Shown: in pieces, positions 10,357 through 19,476 of the stretch
How the letters are laid out: each line of letters begins with the position of its first letter
How positions within the stretch are numbered: position 1 is the first letter of the stretch
Assembly: GCA_964059975.1 (NCBI GenBank)
Contig: CAXKXX010000003.1
Span: forward strand, 1-64,000
DNA length: 64,000 bases
From: CAXKXX01 sp964059975
Lineage (GTDB): Bacteria; Pseudomonadota; Gammaproteobacteria; Enterobacterales; Enterobacteriaceae
Reading direction: 5' to 3'
Translations under genes and position numbers: made by a program
The notes under the pieces: model-generated
What the model was told of the DNA's origin: nothing
The model's database searches: none
Seen by the model: only the letters and a program-made list of their open reading frames with translations

Positions 10357-11030
10357 GTTAATAGATTCAGATTCGCTCTAAAGATAGGCAGAACGCCACT
10401 CAACTTTCACATAACTTATAGGTTAACAATAGTATTGTGGATAGTCAGTGAATAGCATTCATACTTTTAGCGCTCAATATATTATCTAAATAAAATCATT
10501 TTTTAATTATATTAATATTATGTAATACTGTATGCCAGAATTCCGAGACGTGATCCAAGTAAGTGTGAGGGAGGTGGGATCTAGCGACTTCTTATGCCAA
10601 CAGTCTAGATACAATTAATTAGCTTCGGCTATTAAATTCTACATCCCACATGTCATACTACGATAGATAAATGTGGTTCATGCGGAATTTTACCCATAAA
10701 GCCGATCATAGAAAATAGGGGCAGCACGACCTTCTCAATCACATTTAATACTCAAATTTAGTACTGTATCACTTAGGTGCCATACCGTATCACTTATATG
10801 TCGCTGCAGTATTACCTATTTTTATAAAAAACGTAGCGGACGAACCAGATCATATCACGTAGTTTCTAGACCTTACAATTCGCTCTAGTAGGTAGTGCAT
10901 CAAAGAATCGCAATACTATTCCTCCTAAAAACCGGGAAGATTTCACTGCATCTTATTTTTCAGCATAGAAATTTTAGTACACTACACTACTCCTTTAAAG
11001 TTTAGAGGCTCTTCTGACGACCAGATTTAA
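10357..11030 (+). pseudogene. trmO: fossil of trmO (tRNA m6t6A37 methyltransferase)
   Basis: TrmO methylates t6A37 of tRNA-Thr. From 10357 the frame reads FRFALKIGRTP against E. coli FQFEQIGVIRSP. Near the 3' end a different frame reads LTI, then KESQ in the position of QDPR, and a final VHYTTPLKF segment ending at TAA 11028-11030, in the length expected for the native C-terminus. Total length is 674 bp against about 708 bp intact. It lies immediately upstream of proS on the same strand, exactly as in E. coli. Several stops and at least one frameshift show it is dead. Confidence 0.5.
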
Positions 11031-11058
11031 CTTACAGTTTCAGAGGAAATACAATATC

Positions 11059-12777
11059 ATGCGTTCTAGTCAATACCCACTCTGCACTTTGAAAGAAATC
11101 CCTTCAGATGCTGAGCTAATCAGCCACCAACTTATGCTTCGAGCCGGAATGATTCGTAAGGTGGCCTCCGGCCTTTACACTTGGCTGCCGACCGGATTAC
11201 GTGTTTTGAGAAAAGTAGAGAACATTGTGCGTGAAGAAATGAATAATGTTAACGCGATCGAATTGTCTATGCCCATAGTGCAACCCGCTACTCTCTGGAA
11301 AGAGAGTGGACGTTGGATGCACTATGGGGCAGAACTGCTACGCTTTATGGATCGTAGCAAGCGCTCATTTGTACTTAGTCCAACGCACGAAGAAGCAATC
11401 ACCGATCTGATCCGTAACGAAGTTCGATCTTACAAGGAGCTTCCATTGAGTTTCTTCCAAATCCAAACCAAATTTCGCGACGAAGTACGCCCGAGGTTTG
11501 GTATCATGCGCGCGCGGGAGTTCTTGATGAAAGATGCTTATTCGTTTCATACCTCACAGGACTGTCTAAAAGCGACTTACGATGTGATGCGGCAAGCTTA
11601 CAGAAAAATTTTCAGCCGCATGGGTCTAGACGTTCGTGCTATACACGCTGAAACAGGGTCTATTGGTGGCATTTCCTCACACGAGTTCCAAGCTCTGGCT
11701 GATAGCGGCGAAGACGATATTGTTTTATCCACTAATTCCGAATATGCGGCTAATATTAATCTGGTAAAAGCGCCAAATCCCATCCAACCGCGTGAGGCAG
11801 CCAGAGAGATGTTGCGCGTATTTGAAGCGCCTAATGTAAAAACTATCAATGAATTCGCTCAGAAATTCCAATTGCCGATAGAGAAAATCGTCAAAACCTT
11901 TCTAGTTCGTGCTACTCGAGATAGCAATCTCGATTTTATTGCTTTGTTAGTACGCGGGGATCATACTTTAAATAAGATTAAAGCTGAGCAGTTAGAGCAA
12001 GTTTCTGTGCCACTCACTTTTGCTACCGAAGAAGATATCAGAGCTATTAATGGTGTCGATTTTAGTTGTTTAGGGCCGATGAAGCTCCCATTTCCACTCA
12101 TTGCCGACTTCAGCGTGGCGGTAATGAGCGACTTTATCACAGGCGCTAACCTTGAAGGTAAATATTATCTTGGTATTAACTGGGAGCGCGATCTGCCGAT
12201 TCCACAGATTTCTGATATCCGCAACGTTATAGACGGTGATCCTAGTCCAGATGGTAAGGGGACATTATTAATTAAGCGCGGTATCGAAGTAGGGCACGTC
12301 TTCCAGCTCTCTACTAAATATTCGGAAGCCATGAAAGCTACCGTTCAAGGGACAGATGGCTGTCCCCAACTATTGATTATGGGTTGTTACGGCATCGGTT
12401 TAACTCGAGTAGTAGCTGCTATCATCGAACAACATTATGATGAACGTGGCATTATTTGGCCCGATAATGTCTCCCCCTTTCAACTTGCGATCTTACCAAT
12501 ACATATGCACCAGTTCTTCCATGTACAAAAGCTAGCTGAAGAGCTATACGCTACTCTCCGTTTCCACGGTGTGGATGTATTACTTGATGATCGTAAAGAA
12601 CGTCCAGGCGTGATGTTTTCTGATATGGATCTCATTGGGCTACCCCATAGCATCGTTATCGGAGACTGTAATCTTAAAATTGAGCAAGTGGAATATAAAA
12701 ATCGCCGAACTGGTGAGAAACAAATGATTAAGACTAGTGAAGTTGTTGATTTCTTATTAAGAAAGATTAAGCGGTAA
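11059..12777 (+). CDS. proS: prolyl-tRNA synthetase
   Basis: Class II aminoacyl-tRNA synthetase, bacterial type with an inserted editing domain that hydrolyses Ala-tRNA-Pro. The product is 572 aa, the same length as in E. coli. The N-terminus is MRSSQYPLCTLKEIPSDAE. Motif 2 lies around FQIQTKFRDEVRPRFG, the insertion domain around residues 225-400, and motif 3 in GCYGIGLTRVVAA. The C-terminal anticodon-binding domain contains LLDDRKERPGVMF. AGAGGAAA upstream serves as ribosome binding site. It is convergent with tilS, as in E. coli. Confidence 0.97.
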   Translation: MRSSQYPLCTLKEIPSDAELISHQLMLRAGMIRKVASGLYTWLPTGLRVLRKVENIVREEMNNVNAIELSMPIVQPATLWKESGRWMHYGAELLRFMDRSKRSFVLSPTHEEAITDLIRNEVRSYKELPLSFFQIQTKFRDEVRPRFGIMRAREFLMKDAYSFHTSQDCLKATYDVMRQAYRKIFSRMGLDVRAIHAETGSIGGISSHEFQALADSGEDDIVLSTNSEYAANINLVKAPNPIQPREAAREMLRVFEAPNVKTINEFAQKFQLPIEKIVKTFLVRATRDSNLDFIALLVRGDHTLNKIKAEQLEQVSVPLTFATEEDIRAINGVDFSCLGPMKLPFPLIADFSVAVMSDFITGANLEGKYYLGINWERDLPIPQISDIRNVIDGDPSPDGKGTLLIKRGIEVGHVFQLSTKYSEAMKATVQGTDGCPQLLIMGCYGIGLTRVVAAIIEQHYDERGIIWPDNVSPFQLAILPIHMHQFFHVQKLAEELYATLRFHGVDVLLDDRKERPGVMFSDMDLIGLPHSIVIGDCNLKIEQVEYKNRRTGEKQMIKTSEVVDFLLRKIKR

Positions 12778-13118
12778 TTGTCAATAGAGATAGATTTTCT
12801 AAATATTTTATACGCTTAAATAAGGTCGTGCGTTAGTGAGCCGGTGCCGCATAGTAGTCAATACGAAAATAATTGGACGTACAACAATGACCGAGAAAAT
12901 CATGAAATAAAATAACTGCGCATCATGATTATCTGTATGATAAAATCAGCCTCCAGAATAGTTATCGCTCAAATCTAAGATCTATGTTTTAGAGAAGGGA
13001 CAGGAAATCGGAAAAATAGCACTTGTTAAGTGTACCAAATAGTATTAAATATTTAAAGTATAGACTAAGCCGGGATCCCTTTTGGCTCGTCCCGACGGTA
13101 ATGCACCAATATATGTCA
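12778..13118. other. intergenic region between convergent proS and tilS
   Basis: 341 bp. In E. coli this interval holds rof, yaeP, yaeQ, arfB, nlpE and yaeF. The plus strand from about 12988 reads LEKGQEIGKIALVK, which faintly resembles part of Rof (Rho inhibitor), on the correct strand and next to tilS as expected. The match is too weak to call. A 5-bp inverted repeat CGGGA/TCCCG near 13070-13094 could act as a terminator but lacks a T run. Confidence 0.4.
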
Positions 13119-14462
13119 TCATAAATTTTTAAAATTATGATTCTTATCCCAATATACTCTCCAAGAGTCCTCCTGCCCTTTGCTCTGCCACTCTTCGCAT
13201 ACAAATACTCCTAAGGCGGCGATAAGCGTCTGATCATAATAGATTAGAGGAGTACGTTCGCGCATCCAGGGAGGAACTCCTAGCTCCCGCCACAGTTTTT
13301 TAATTGAGCGCGAGTGAACGCGGCCAACGATACGGACCCTGCCTCCCGACGTCCCAAAACGCACGATAACCTCCTGTGTAGATTTTGGGGCACGCAGGCG
13401 TACGCCTTTTTTATTGCTAATTAAACGACCTAAACCATCTGGCAGCACGAGAGGCATTATTCGGGACCAATATAAGCGAAGATTACGTAAGTTCTCCATA
13501 CGTGGTAGTAAATATAAACGACTACGGAAACGACGTATTTGATAGCATCCTAGCACCAAGCAAGGCGATGCATCTCGTCGACTCAAAGCTACTTCATCCC
13601 ATAAATTTTGAAGCTGTTTACGTGAGGGTAGAGTGACACCGTGCAGTGTAATCCAGCGGCGTAGTAGGTAAAATCGGTGTATTTTAGAGTGGTTTAGTAA
13701 GCGATCAATCTCTAGTGAGTTATCTTCTGATAATAAATTAGGCAGCTGATCGCGTAGCAACTCATCTAATAATTGCTCTTGTTCAGCACATAGCTTGGCG
13801 CAGCGAGCAACCGCTGATGCAAAATGTGGCCATCGATGCCTAAGTAATGGCAGCACTTTTAGCCGTAAGAAATTTCGGTCAAAACGAAGATTTTTATTGC
13901 TCTCATCTTCTATCCAGGATAAATGGTTCTTCTGCGCATACTCCTTAATCCAAAGACGAGAAACATTAAGCAATGGCCGCAATAACAAGTGGTCGGTCAA
14001 TCTCCCACGTTCTGGCATCGCAGATAGTCCGGCCGGACCGCTTCCGCGTTTTAGGGCCAATAGAAAGGTTTCACTTTGATCGTCAATGTGCTGTGCAGTA
14101 ATTAATACCTCATTAACATTAAGCGCGGATTTTAGTGCTCTATAACGCGCTTTTCGCGCCGCTGCTTCAATACCGATCGATCTAGCTTCCACTTTAGCAC
14201 GTTGTACCGTTAGGGCAATATTCCAGGAGATGCACTGTCTCTTGCAGTGTTCCACCCACGAATCAGAGAAGGCACTTAGTCCGTGATGCACATGCACTGC
14301 ACGAAGTTGTAGCTTCGTATGCTGTTGGCGCAACTGTACTAGAAGGTGGAGTAATACCGTGGAGTCTAGTCCACCACTAAATGCAACTACTAATTTTTTA
14401 TACTTAATTAGTTGATGCACAACTTGCGCCTCTGATTGATTAATGTTCATTATAAGACGCAT
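13119..14462 (-). CDS. tilS: tRNA(Ile)-lysidine synthase
   Basis: TilS attaches lysine to C34 of the CAU-anticodon tRNA-Ile, turning it into an AUA reader; it is essential in most bacteria. The product is 447 aa (E. coli 432). The PP-loop ATP-binding motif SGGLDST lies near residue 30, followed by VHVHHGLS and TAQHIDDQ segments, RGSGPAGLSAM, and C-terminal TilS domains with the GVPPWMRERTPL motif. The first ATG is used here. An in-frame ATG at 14450 (MNINQSEA) fits the E. coli start about as well. Confidence 0.95.
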   Translation of the reverse strand: MRLIMNINQSEAQVVHQLIKYKKLVVAFSGGLDSTVLLHLLVQLRQQHTKLQLRAVHVHHGLSAFSDSWVEHCKRQCISWNIALTVQRAKVEARSIGIEAAARKARYRALKSALNVNEVLITAQHIDDQSETFLLALKRGSGPAGLSAMPERGRLTDHLLLRPLLNVSRLWIKEYAQKNHLSWIEDESNKNLRFDRNFLRLKVLPLLRHRWPHFASAVARCAKLCAEQEQLLDELLRDQLPNLLSEDNSLEIDRLLNHSKIHRFYLLRRWITLHGVTLPSRKQLQNLWDEVALSRRDASPCLVLGCYQIRRFRSRLYLLPRMENLRNLRLYWSRIMPLVLPDGLGRLISNKKGVRLRAPKSTQEVIVRFGTSGGRVRIVGRVHSRSIKKLWRELGVPPWMRERTPLIYYDQTLIAALGVFVCEEWQSKGQEDSWRVYWDKNHNFKNL

Positions 14463-14576
14463 GGCTCTTTGGCTAAAATAGCTGGTAATAAAGAGGTGTT
14501 ACCTTAAGTAACTCGCACTTTTTGGGATTCCAATAACAAATACACTTTCTGTGTGAGAGTTATGAGCTTAAGAAGT

Positions 14577-14619
14577 GCTTATTTCAACTTATTTTGAGGG
14601 GGAATAAGTTGAAATAAGC
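14577..14619 (-). other. perfect 17-bp inverted repeat between accA and tilS
   Basis: GCTTATTTCAACTTATT (14577-14593) and its exact reverse complement (14603-14619) flank a 9-base loop TTGAGGGGG. It lies about 58 bp downstream of the accA stop on the transcript from dnaE-accA. No T run follows on either strand, so it is not a textbook intrinsic terminator. It could protect the 3' end of the accA message or block read-through into tilS. A perfect 17-bp stem in rapidly eroding spacer DNA suggests either selection or a recent origin. Confidence 0.7.
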
Positions 14620-14676
14620 CTTGGGGTGAAATTATCCCCTCTATCTATTCGACCAACATATTCACCTTTAGTACGC

Positions 14677-15636
14677 TCAGCAATAGCCGTAACTCATCAG
14701 GCGCTGATAGCGCCGGTTCCGTAATTCTGGTTTATTCAGTCTATCAAGATCCTTTAGATCAGCTAACAACTGTGCTTTTAGCGATGCAGCTGCTGCTTCC
14801 TCGTCACGGTGAGCGGCCCCTAGAGGTTCAGGGATCACTGAGTCGATAAGATTCAATTTTTTTAGACGTGTTGCAGTAATCCCCATCGCTTCAGCAGCTA
14901 GTGGTGCTCTGGATGCGTTCTTCCAGAGGATAGATGCACAGCCTTCCGGGGAAATTACAGAATAAGTGCTATACTCAAACATATTTATTTTATCGCCTAC
15001 GCCTATAGCTAAGGCGCCTCCAGAACCACCTTCACCGATCACTGTACAAATTATTGGCACATTTAGGCGTGACATCTCTAATAGATTGCGCGCGATAGCA
15101 TAAGACTGACCGCGTTCTTCCGCACTTACTCCAGGATAAGCACCTGGAGTATCGATAAAGGTGATAATTGACAAATTAAAACGAGAAGCCATTTTCATTA
15201 AGCGTAAGGCCTTACGATAGCCCTCGGGTGCTGGCATACCAAAATTACGACGGATATTTTCTTTGGTTTCGTGACCTTTCTGATGACCAATGATCATTAC
15301 TGGACGACTATCTAGCCGACCAAGCCCGCCAACTATTGCTTTATCATCAGCATAGGTGCGGTCGCCTGCTAGCTCTTCGAAATCGCTAAAAATGTGTTTG
15401 ATATAATCAAGAGTGTAAGGACGGTTTGGATGACGAGCTAGCTGAGCAATTTGCCAAGCGCTAAGATTAGCAAAAATCTTATGTGTCAATTCTATGCTCT
15501 TTTCGCGTAAACGTTGCACTTCTTCGTCTAAGTTAATATCTAACTTTTTATCTTGACGGCTGATAGCTGTCAGCGAGTCAATTTTTGCTTCTAGTTCTGC
15601 GATCGGCTGTTCAAAATCAAGAAAGTTCAGACTCAT
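14677..15636 (-). CDS. accA: acetyl-CoA carboxylase carboxyltransferase subunit alpha
   Basis: AccA pairs with AccD to transfer CO2 from carboxybiotin to acetyl-CoA, the first committed step of fatty acid synthesis. The product is 319 aa, the same length as in E. coli, and collinear from MSLNFLDFEQPIAELEAKID to MSYGYC. It keeps the carboxyltransferase core (FIDTPGAYPG, GEGGSGGALAIGVGD). It starts 11 bp after the dnaE stop, so it is co-transcribed with dnaE as in E. coli. accB, accC and accD are not in this window. Confidence 0.97.
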   Translation of the reverse strand: MSLNFLDFEQPIAELEAKIDSLTAISRQDKKLDINLDEEVQRLREKSIELTHKIFANLSAWQIAQLARHPNRPYTLDYIKHIFSDFEELAGDRTYADDKAIVGGLGRLDSRPVMIIGHQKGHETKENIRRNFGMPAPEGYRKALRLMKMASRFNLSIITFIDTPGAYPGVSAEERGQSYAIARNLLEMSRLNVPIICTVIGEGGSGGALAIGVGDKINMFEYSTYSVISPEGCASILWKNASRAPLAAEAMGITATRLKKLNLIDSVIPEPLGAAHRDEEAAAASLKAQLLADLKDLDRLNKPELRNRRYQRLMSYGYC

Positions 15637-15647
15637 AACATTCCTAT

Positions 15648-18600
15648 TTAATCAAATTCTAATTCTACCTGGTCGCTACCTACTAAGGTCCGTAATTCTA
15701 TCAGTAATCGGTTAGTTGGCATTACGCGCCAGGCTGTTCCAAAACACAATTTAGCGCGTGCATTTTCCCTCTGATAGTAGAGGTTTACTGGAGTCGCATC
15801 TGATCGATAGAGTTTCAAAGACTGTCGGAGACAGCTGAGAAGATGATCATTAATTTTTCTCTCCTCTAGTGAAATAGCGAGGCTTCGCGCATATTTTTTA
15901 CGGGCTTCACTAATGTCCATCACCTTGTGAGCTATCATTTTAAGCCCGCCACTAAAGTCATCAAAGGTTATCTGTCCGCTAGTAATCAGGATACGGTCTT
16001 TTTCCAACAAATGCTGATATTTTTCTAGAGTATCGGAGAAAAGAACTACCTCTAGACGACCTGATCGGTCATCCAGAGTATAAATACCGATCTGATGACC
16101 GCGTTTGGTAGCTATTAAGCGCGTAGAAATTACTAATCCAGCAACAGTCATCATCTTGTTTCGATCAGTCAGATGTATGTCTTTTAGGCGCTTCCCACTA
16201 GCATAATGTTCGATTTCTTTTAAATATTGAGTAATCGGATGACCAGTAAGATATAGCCCTAATGTCTCCCGCTCGCCGTCTAGAACCATCTGATCTGACC
16301 ATCGAGGTGCGTGGGCATAAGACCGCTCTACTTGATCGGGTATTGCTGAAAATACTCCAAACATATCGGCTTGACCGATAGATGCTGCTTTCGTATATTG
16401 ATCAGACGTTTTTAATGCATCAGATAAAGATTGCATTAATGCAGCGCGGTGTGGACCTAATCGATCGCAAGCTCCAGACATAATCAGTTTCTCCAACATT
16501 CGTCGGTGAAGCTTCTTAGTATTAGAACGCGCGCAAAGATCAAATAAATCATTAAAGTATTTTTTTTCACCACTATTGCGCGCTTCAATCATGGCTGCGA
16601 TCGGCCCTTCTCCTACACCTTTAATAGCACCAATACCATAAACAATTTCACCTTTATGATTGACATGAAAACGGTATTGTCCGCTGTTAATATCTGGTGG
16701 TAAAATCTTTAGTCCCATGCGCCGGCACTCATCTACAAGAACTACTATTTTGTCAATATTATCCATATCAGCTGTCATTACCGCTGCCATAAATTCGGCT
16801 GGATAATGTGCTTTTAGCCATAGTGTTTGATACGACACCAGTGCATAAGCCGCTGAATGTGATTTATTAAAACCATAACCGGCAAATTTTTCTACTAGAT
16901 CAAAAATTTTGACTGAGAGCTCACTATCTATACCGCGTAATTTTGCACCATACTCAAATCCACCGCGCTGTTTTGCCATTTCAATAGGGTTCTTTTTACC
17001 CATAGCACGGCGTAGCATATCCGCACCGCCTAGTGTATATCCGGCTAGAACCTGGGCTATCTGCATCACTTGTTCTTGATAAAGAATGATGCCGTAAGTC
17101 GACTCTAAAACTGGCTTGAGCGATTTATGCTGCCAGTGGATGTCGGGGTATGAGAGTTGCTCACGCCCGTGTTTACGATCAATAAAATTATCGACCATGC
17201 CTGATTGTAACGGGCCAGGACGGAAGAGCGCTACTAATGCGATTATATCTTCAAAGCAATCAGGCTTTAGACGTTTAATCAAGTCCTTCATGCCCCGTGA
17301 TTCAAGTTGAAATACTGCAGTAGTTTCTGAGCGCTGTAGCAGCTCAAAGCTTTTATAATCATTTAGGGGAATGGAGGCAATATCAATAGGAGGTTCAATA
17401 TTGTTAGAATTCCGTTCTTTGATCATTTCTAATGTCCAGTCGATAATCGTTAAAGTACGAAGACCAAGGAAATCAAATTTTACAAGTCCGGCATATTCTA
17501 CGTCATTTTTATCGAATTGAGTCAATGGATGATGGCCTGAAGCATCACAGTAAAGAGGTGCAAAGTCGGTGATTTTAGTTGGTGCAATTACTACCCCTCC
17601 GGCATGTTTTCCAGCATTACGCGTTACTCCTTCGAGTTTACGCGCCATATTGATCAGCGCTTTGACTTCTTCGTCAGATTTATACATGATAGCAAGTTGT
17701 GGTTCGACTTCGAATGCTTTTTCTAGAGTGATGCCTGGATCGAGCGGAACTAGCTTAGCAATTCGATCGGCAAAGCTATATGGATAACCAAGAACACGGC
17801 CTACATCTCGAATCACGGCCTTCGCAGCCATAGTGCCGAAAGTAATAATTTGTGACACCGCTTCACGTCCATACATCTCCGACACATGATCAATCACAAG
17901 ATCACGTTTCTCCATACAGAAATCGACATCAAAGTCTGGCATAGAAACACGCTCTGGGTTAAGGAAGCGCTCAAAAAGTAAATCAAATTCCAGAGGATCG
18001 AGATCGGTTATTTTCAGAGCATAAGCTACTAGTGAACCAGCTCCAGATCCACGTCCTGGACCCACCGGAATGCGGTTGTCTTTTGACCACTGTATGAACT
18101 CCATTACGATTAAAAAGTAACCGGGAAACCCCATCTGGTTAATGACTTTTAACTCAATATCTAACCGTTCATCATATTTTGATCGGAGTGCGGCGCGTGT
18201 CTCAGGATCAGGGAATAGGCACTGGAGCCGTTCCTCTAATCCTTTCTTCGACTTTAGTATAAGAAAATCTCCAGTATTCATGTCTCCGGTTGGGAATTGA
18301 GGAAGAAAATATTCGCCCAAGCGTATGGTCACATTGCAACGTTTAGCGATCTCGATAGTGTTAAGGAGGGCTTCAGGGATATCAGAAAATAACTCGCACA
18401 TATCTTCTTCAGTACGCATGTATTGCTTTGTGCTATAGTTTTTAGGACGCCTAGTATCATCTAATGTAAAGCCCCCGTGAATGGCTACGCGAACTTCATG
18501 AGCGTCAAAATCGCCCTCTTCTAGAAACCGCACGTCATTAGTAGCTACTAGAGGCAGGGCATGATCCGTAGCTAATTTCACCGCAGCGCGTAAATAGTCT

Positions 18601-19139
18601 TCTTCTTCTGGGCGCCCCGTGCGCACTAATTCTAGGTAGTAGCAGTCAGGAAAGTACTTCTGATAAAAATTTAGGCATTGTTCAATTTGTTTTTTCTTAC
18701 CACGAAGTAGCCATTTACCAATGTCACCATTCCGTCCACCAGATAGAAGTAATAGCCCCTTACGGTACTCGATCAGCCAATCGCGATCGATAGCTGGCCC
18801 GGAAGTATGTACGTAGCCGCGCTGATAAGCTCGGGAAATCAGTAATTTTAAATTTTGATAGCCTGTGCTATCGGCAGCTAATATGGTAAGTTGCGTCAAT
18901 TCATGGCTAAGCGCATCATTTTTCACATAGAAGTCGGCACCAATAATCGGTTTAACACCAGAATTATGTGCGTAGCTGTAGAACTTTACGAGGCCAAATA
19001 AGTTAGTAAAATCAGTAATTGCCAAAGCGGGCATGCCTAAGACTCTAACTCTTTTCACCAAAGTCTTAATTTTGGCTAATCCATCAATCATCGAATAGTC
19101 GCTGTGAACATGCAAGTGAATAAAACGGGGTTCGGCCAT
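15648..19139 (-). CDS. dnaE: DNA polymerase III alpha subunit
   Basis: Catalytic subunit of the replicative polymerase. The product is 1163 aa (E. coli 1160). Domains in order are an N-terminal PHP domain (FIHLHVHSDYSMIDGLAKI), the C-family polymerase palm with catalytic aspartates in PDFDVDFCMEKRD near residue 400, fingers, helix-hairpin-helix region, the internal beta-clamp binding motif QADMF near residue 920, an OB fold, and the C-terminal tau-binding end VELEFD. Nothing is truncated. In E. coli rnhB lies between lpxB and dnaE; only a relic remains here. Confidence 0.98.
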   Translation of the reverse strand: MAEPRFIHLHVHSDYSMIDGLAKIKTLVKRVRVLGMPALAITDFTNLFGLVKFYSYAHNSGVKPIIGADFYVKNDALSHELTQLTILAADSTGYQNLKLLISRAYQRGYVHTSGPAIDRDWLIEYRKGLLLLSGGRNGDIGKWLLRGKKKQIEQCLNFYQKYFPDCYYLELVRTGRPEEEDYLRAAVKLATDHALPLVATNDVRFLEEGDFDAHEVRVAIHGGFTLDDTRRPKNYSTKQYMRTEEDMCELFSDIPEALLNTIEIAKRCNVTIRLGEYFLPQFPTGDMNTGDFLILKSKKGLEERLQCLFPDPETRAALRSKYDERLDIELKVINQMGFPGYFLIVMEFIQWSKDNRIPVGPGRGSGAGSLVAYALKITDLDPLEFDLLFERFLNPERVSMPDFDVDFCMEKRDLVIDHVSEMYGREAVSQIITFGTMAAKAVIRDVGRVLGYPYSFADRIAKLVPLDPGITLEKAFEVEPQLAIMYKSDEEVKALINMARKLEGVTRNAGKHAGGVVIAPTKITDFAPLYCDASGHHPLTQFDKNDVEYAGLVKFDFLGLRTLTIIDWTLEMIKERNSNNIEPPIDIASIPLNDYKSFELLQRSETTAVFQLESRGMKDLIKRLKPDCFEDIIALVALFRPGPLQSGMVDNFIDRKHGREQLSYPDIHWQHKSLKPVLESTYGIILYQEQVMQIAQVLAGYTLGGADMLRRAMGKKNPIEMAKQRGGFEYGAKLRGIDSELSVKIFDLVEKFAGYGFNKSHSAAYALVSYQTLWLKAHYPAEFMAAVMTADMDNIDKIVVLVDECRRMGLKILPPDINSGQYRFHVNHKGEIVYGIGAIKGVGEGPIAAMIEARNSGEKKYFNDLFDLCARSNTKKLHRRMLEKLIMSGACDRLGPHRAALMQSLSDALKTSDQYTKAASIGQADMFGVFSAIPDQVERSYAHAPRWSDQMVLDGERETLGLYLTGHPITQYLKEIEHYASGKRLKDIHLTDRNKMMTVAGLVISTRLIATKRGHQIGIYTLDDRSGRLEVVLFSDTLEKYQHLLEKDRILITSGQITFDDFSGGLKMIAHKVMDISEARKKYARSLAISLEERKINDHLLSCLRQSLKLYRSDATPVNLYYQRENARAKLCFGTAWRVMPTNRLLIELRTLVGSDQVELEFD

Positions 19140-19199
19140 ATTCGTATACCTGAAAGAGGCGATTCGGTATACCGAATCAAGGTTAACGCCAAAGATCTG

Positions 19200-19447
19200 C
19201 AGGTTATAGCTTTAATGCTGTTCTCATCAGCAAAGCTTCATACAGTAGCCTATGATCGCCTTAAAAATTGGTTAAACGATTTAAAAAAACAAAATATTGA
19301 GAGGCTATTTTATTAAAAAAGACATAGTTAAAAGGTATATGCTATCATTTAATCATTTCTCAATTTCAAATGATCCCCTCTATGTCTAAGTCGCAATGGT
19401 GTGCGTCATGGCCCCCCATCCTTTTTTAGATGAAAAATAAGAAGCAT
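19200..19447 (-). pseudogene. rnhB: fossil of rnhB (ribonuclease HII)
   Basis: The 337-bp gap between dnaE and lpxB is where rnhB lies in E. coli. On the minus strand AAGGAG is followed by an ATG at 19445-19447 and MLLIFHLKK, then stops. Closer to dnaE the frame gives SFNQFLRRS, stop, ATV, stop, SF, in the pattern of the RNase HII end [20 protein letters not shown]. About 200 of 600 bases remain. RNase HII removes single ribonucleotides from DNA, so loss may leave this to RNase HI, if present. The assignment rests on position plus a weak match. Confidence 0.45.
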
Positions 19448-19476
19448 ATAGACTCTCCTTGATATAAGTAAAAACT

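Noticed and set aside
10434..10442. TGTGGATAG, one base from a DnaA box, suggesting an origin
   Set aside because: Single imperfect copy, no cluster, inside the trmO fossil, and no AT-rich unwinding element adjacent.
19104..19316. 70-codon plus-strand frame beside dnaE
   Set aside because: Overlaps the dnaE start antisense and the rnhB fossil; no support as a gene.
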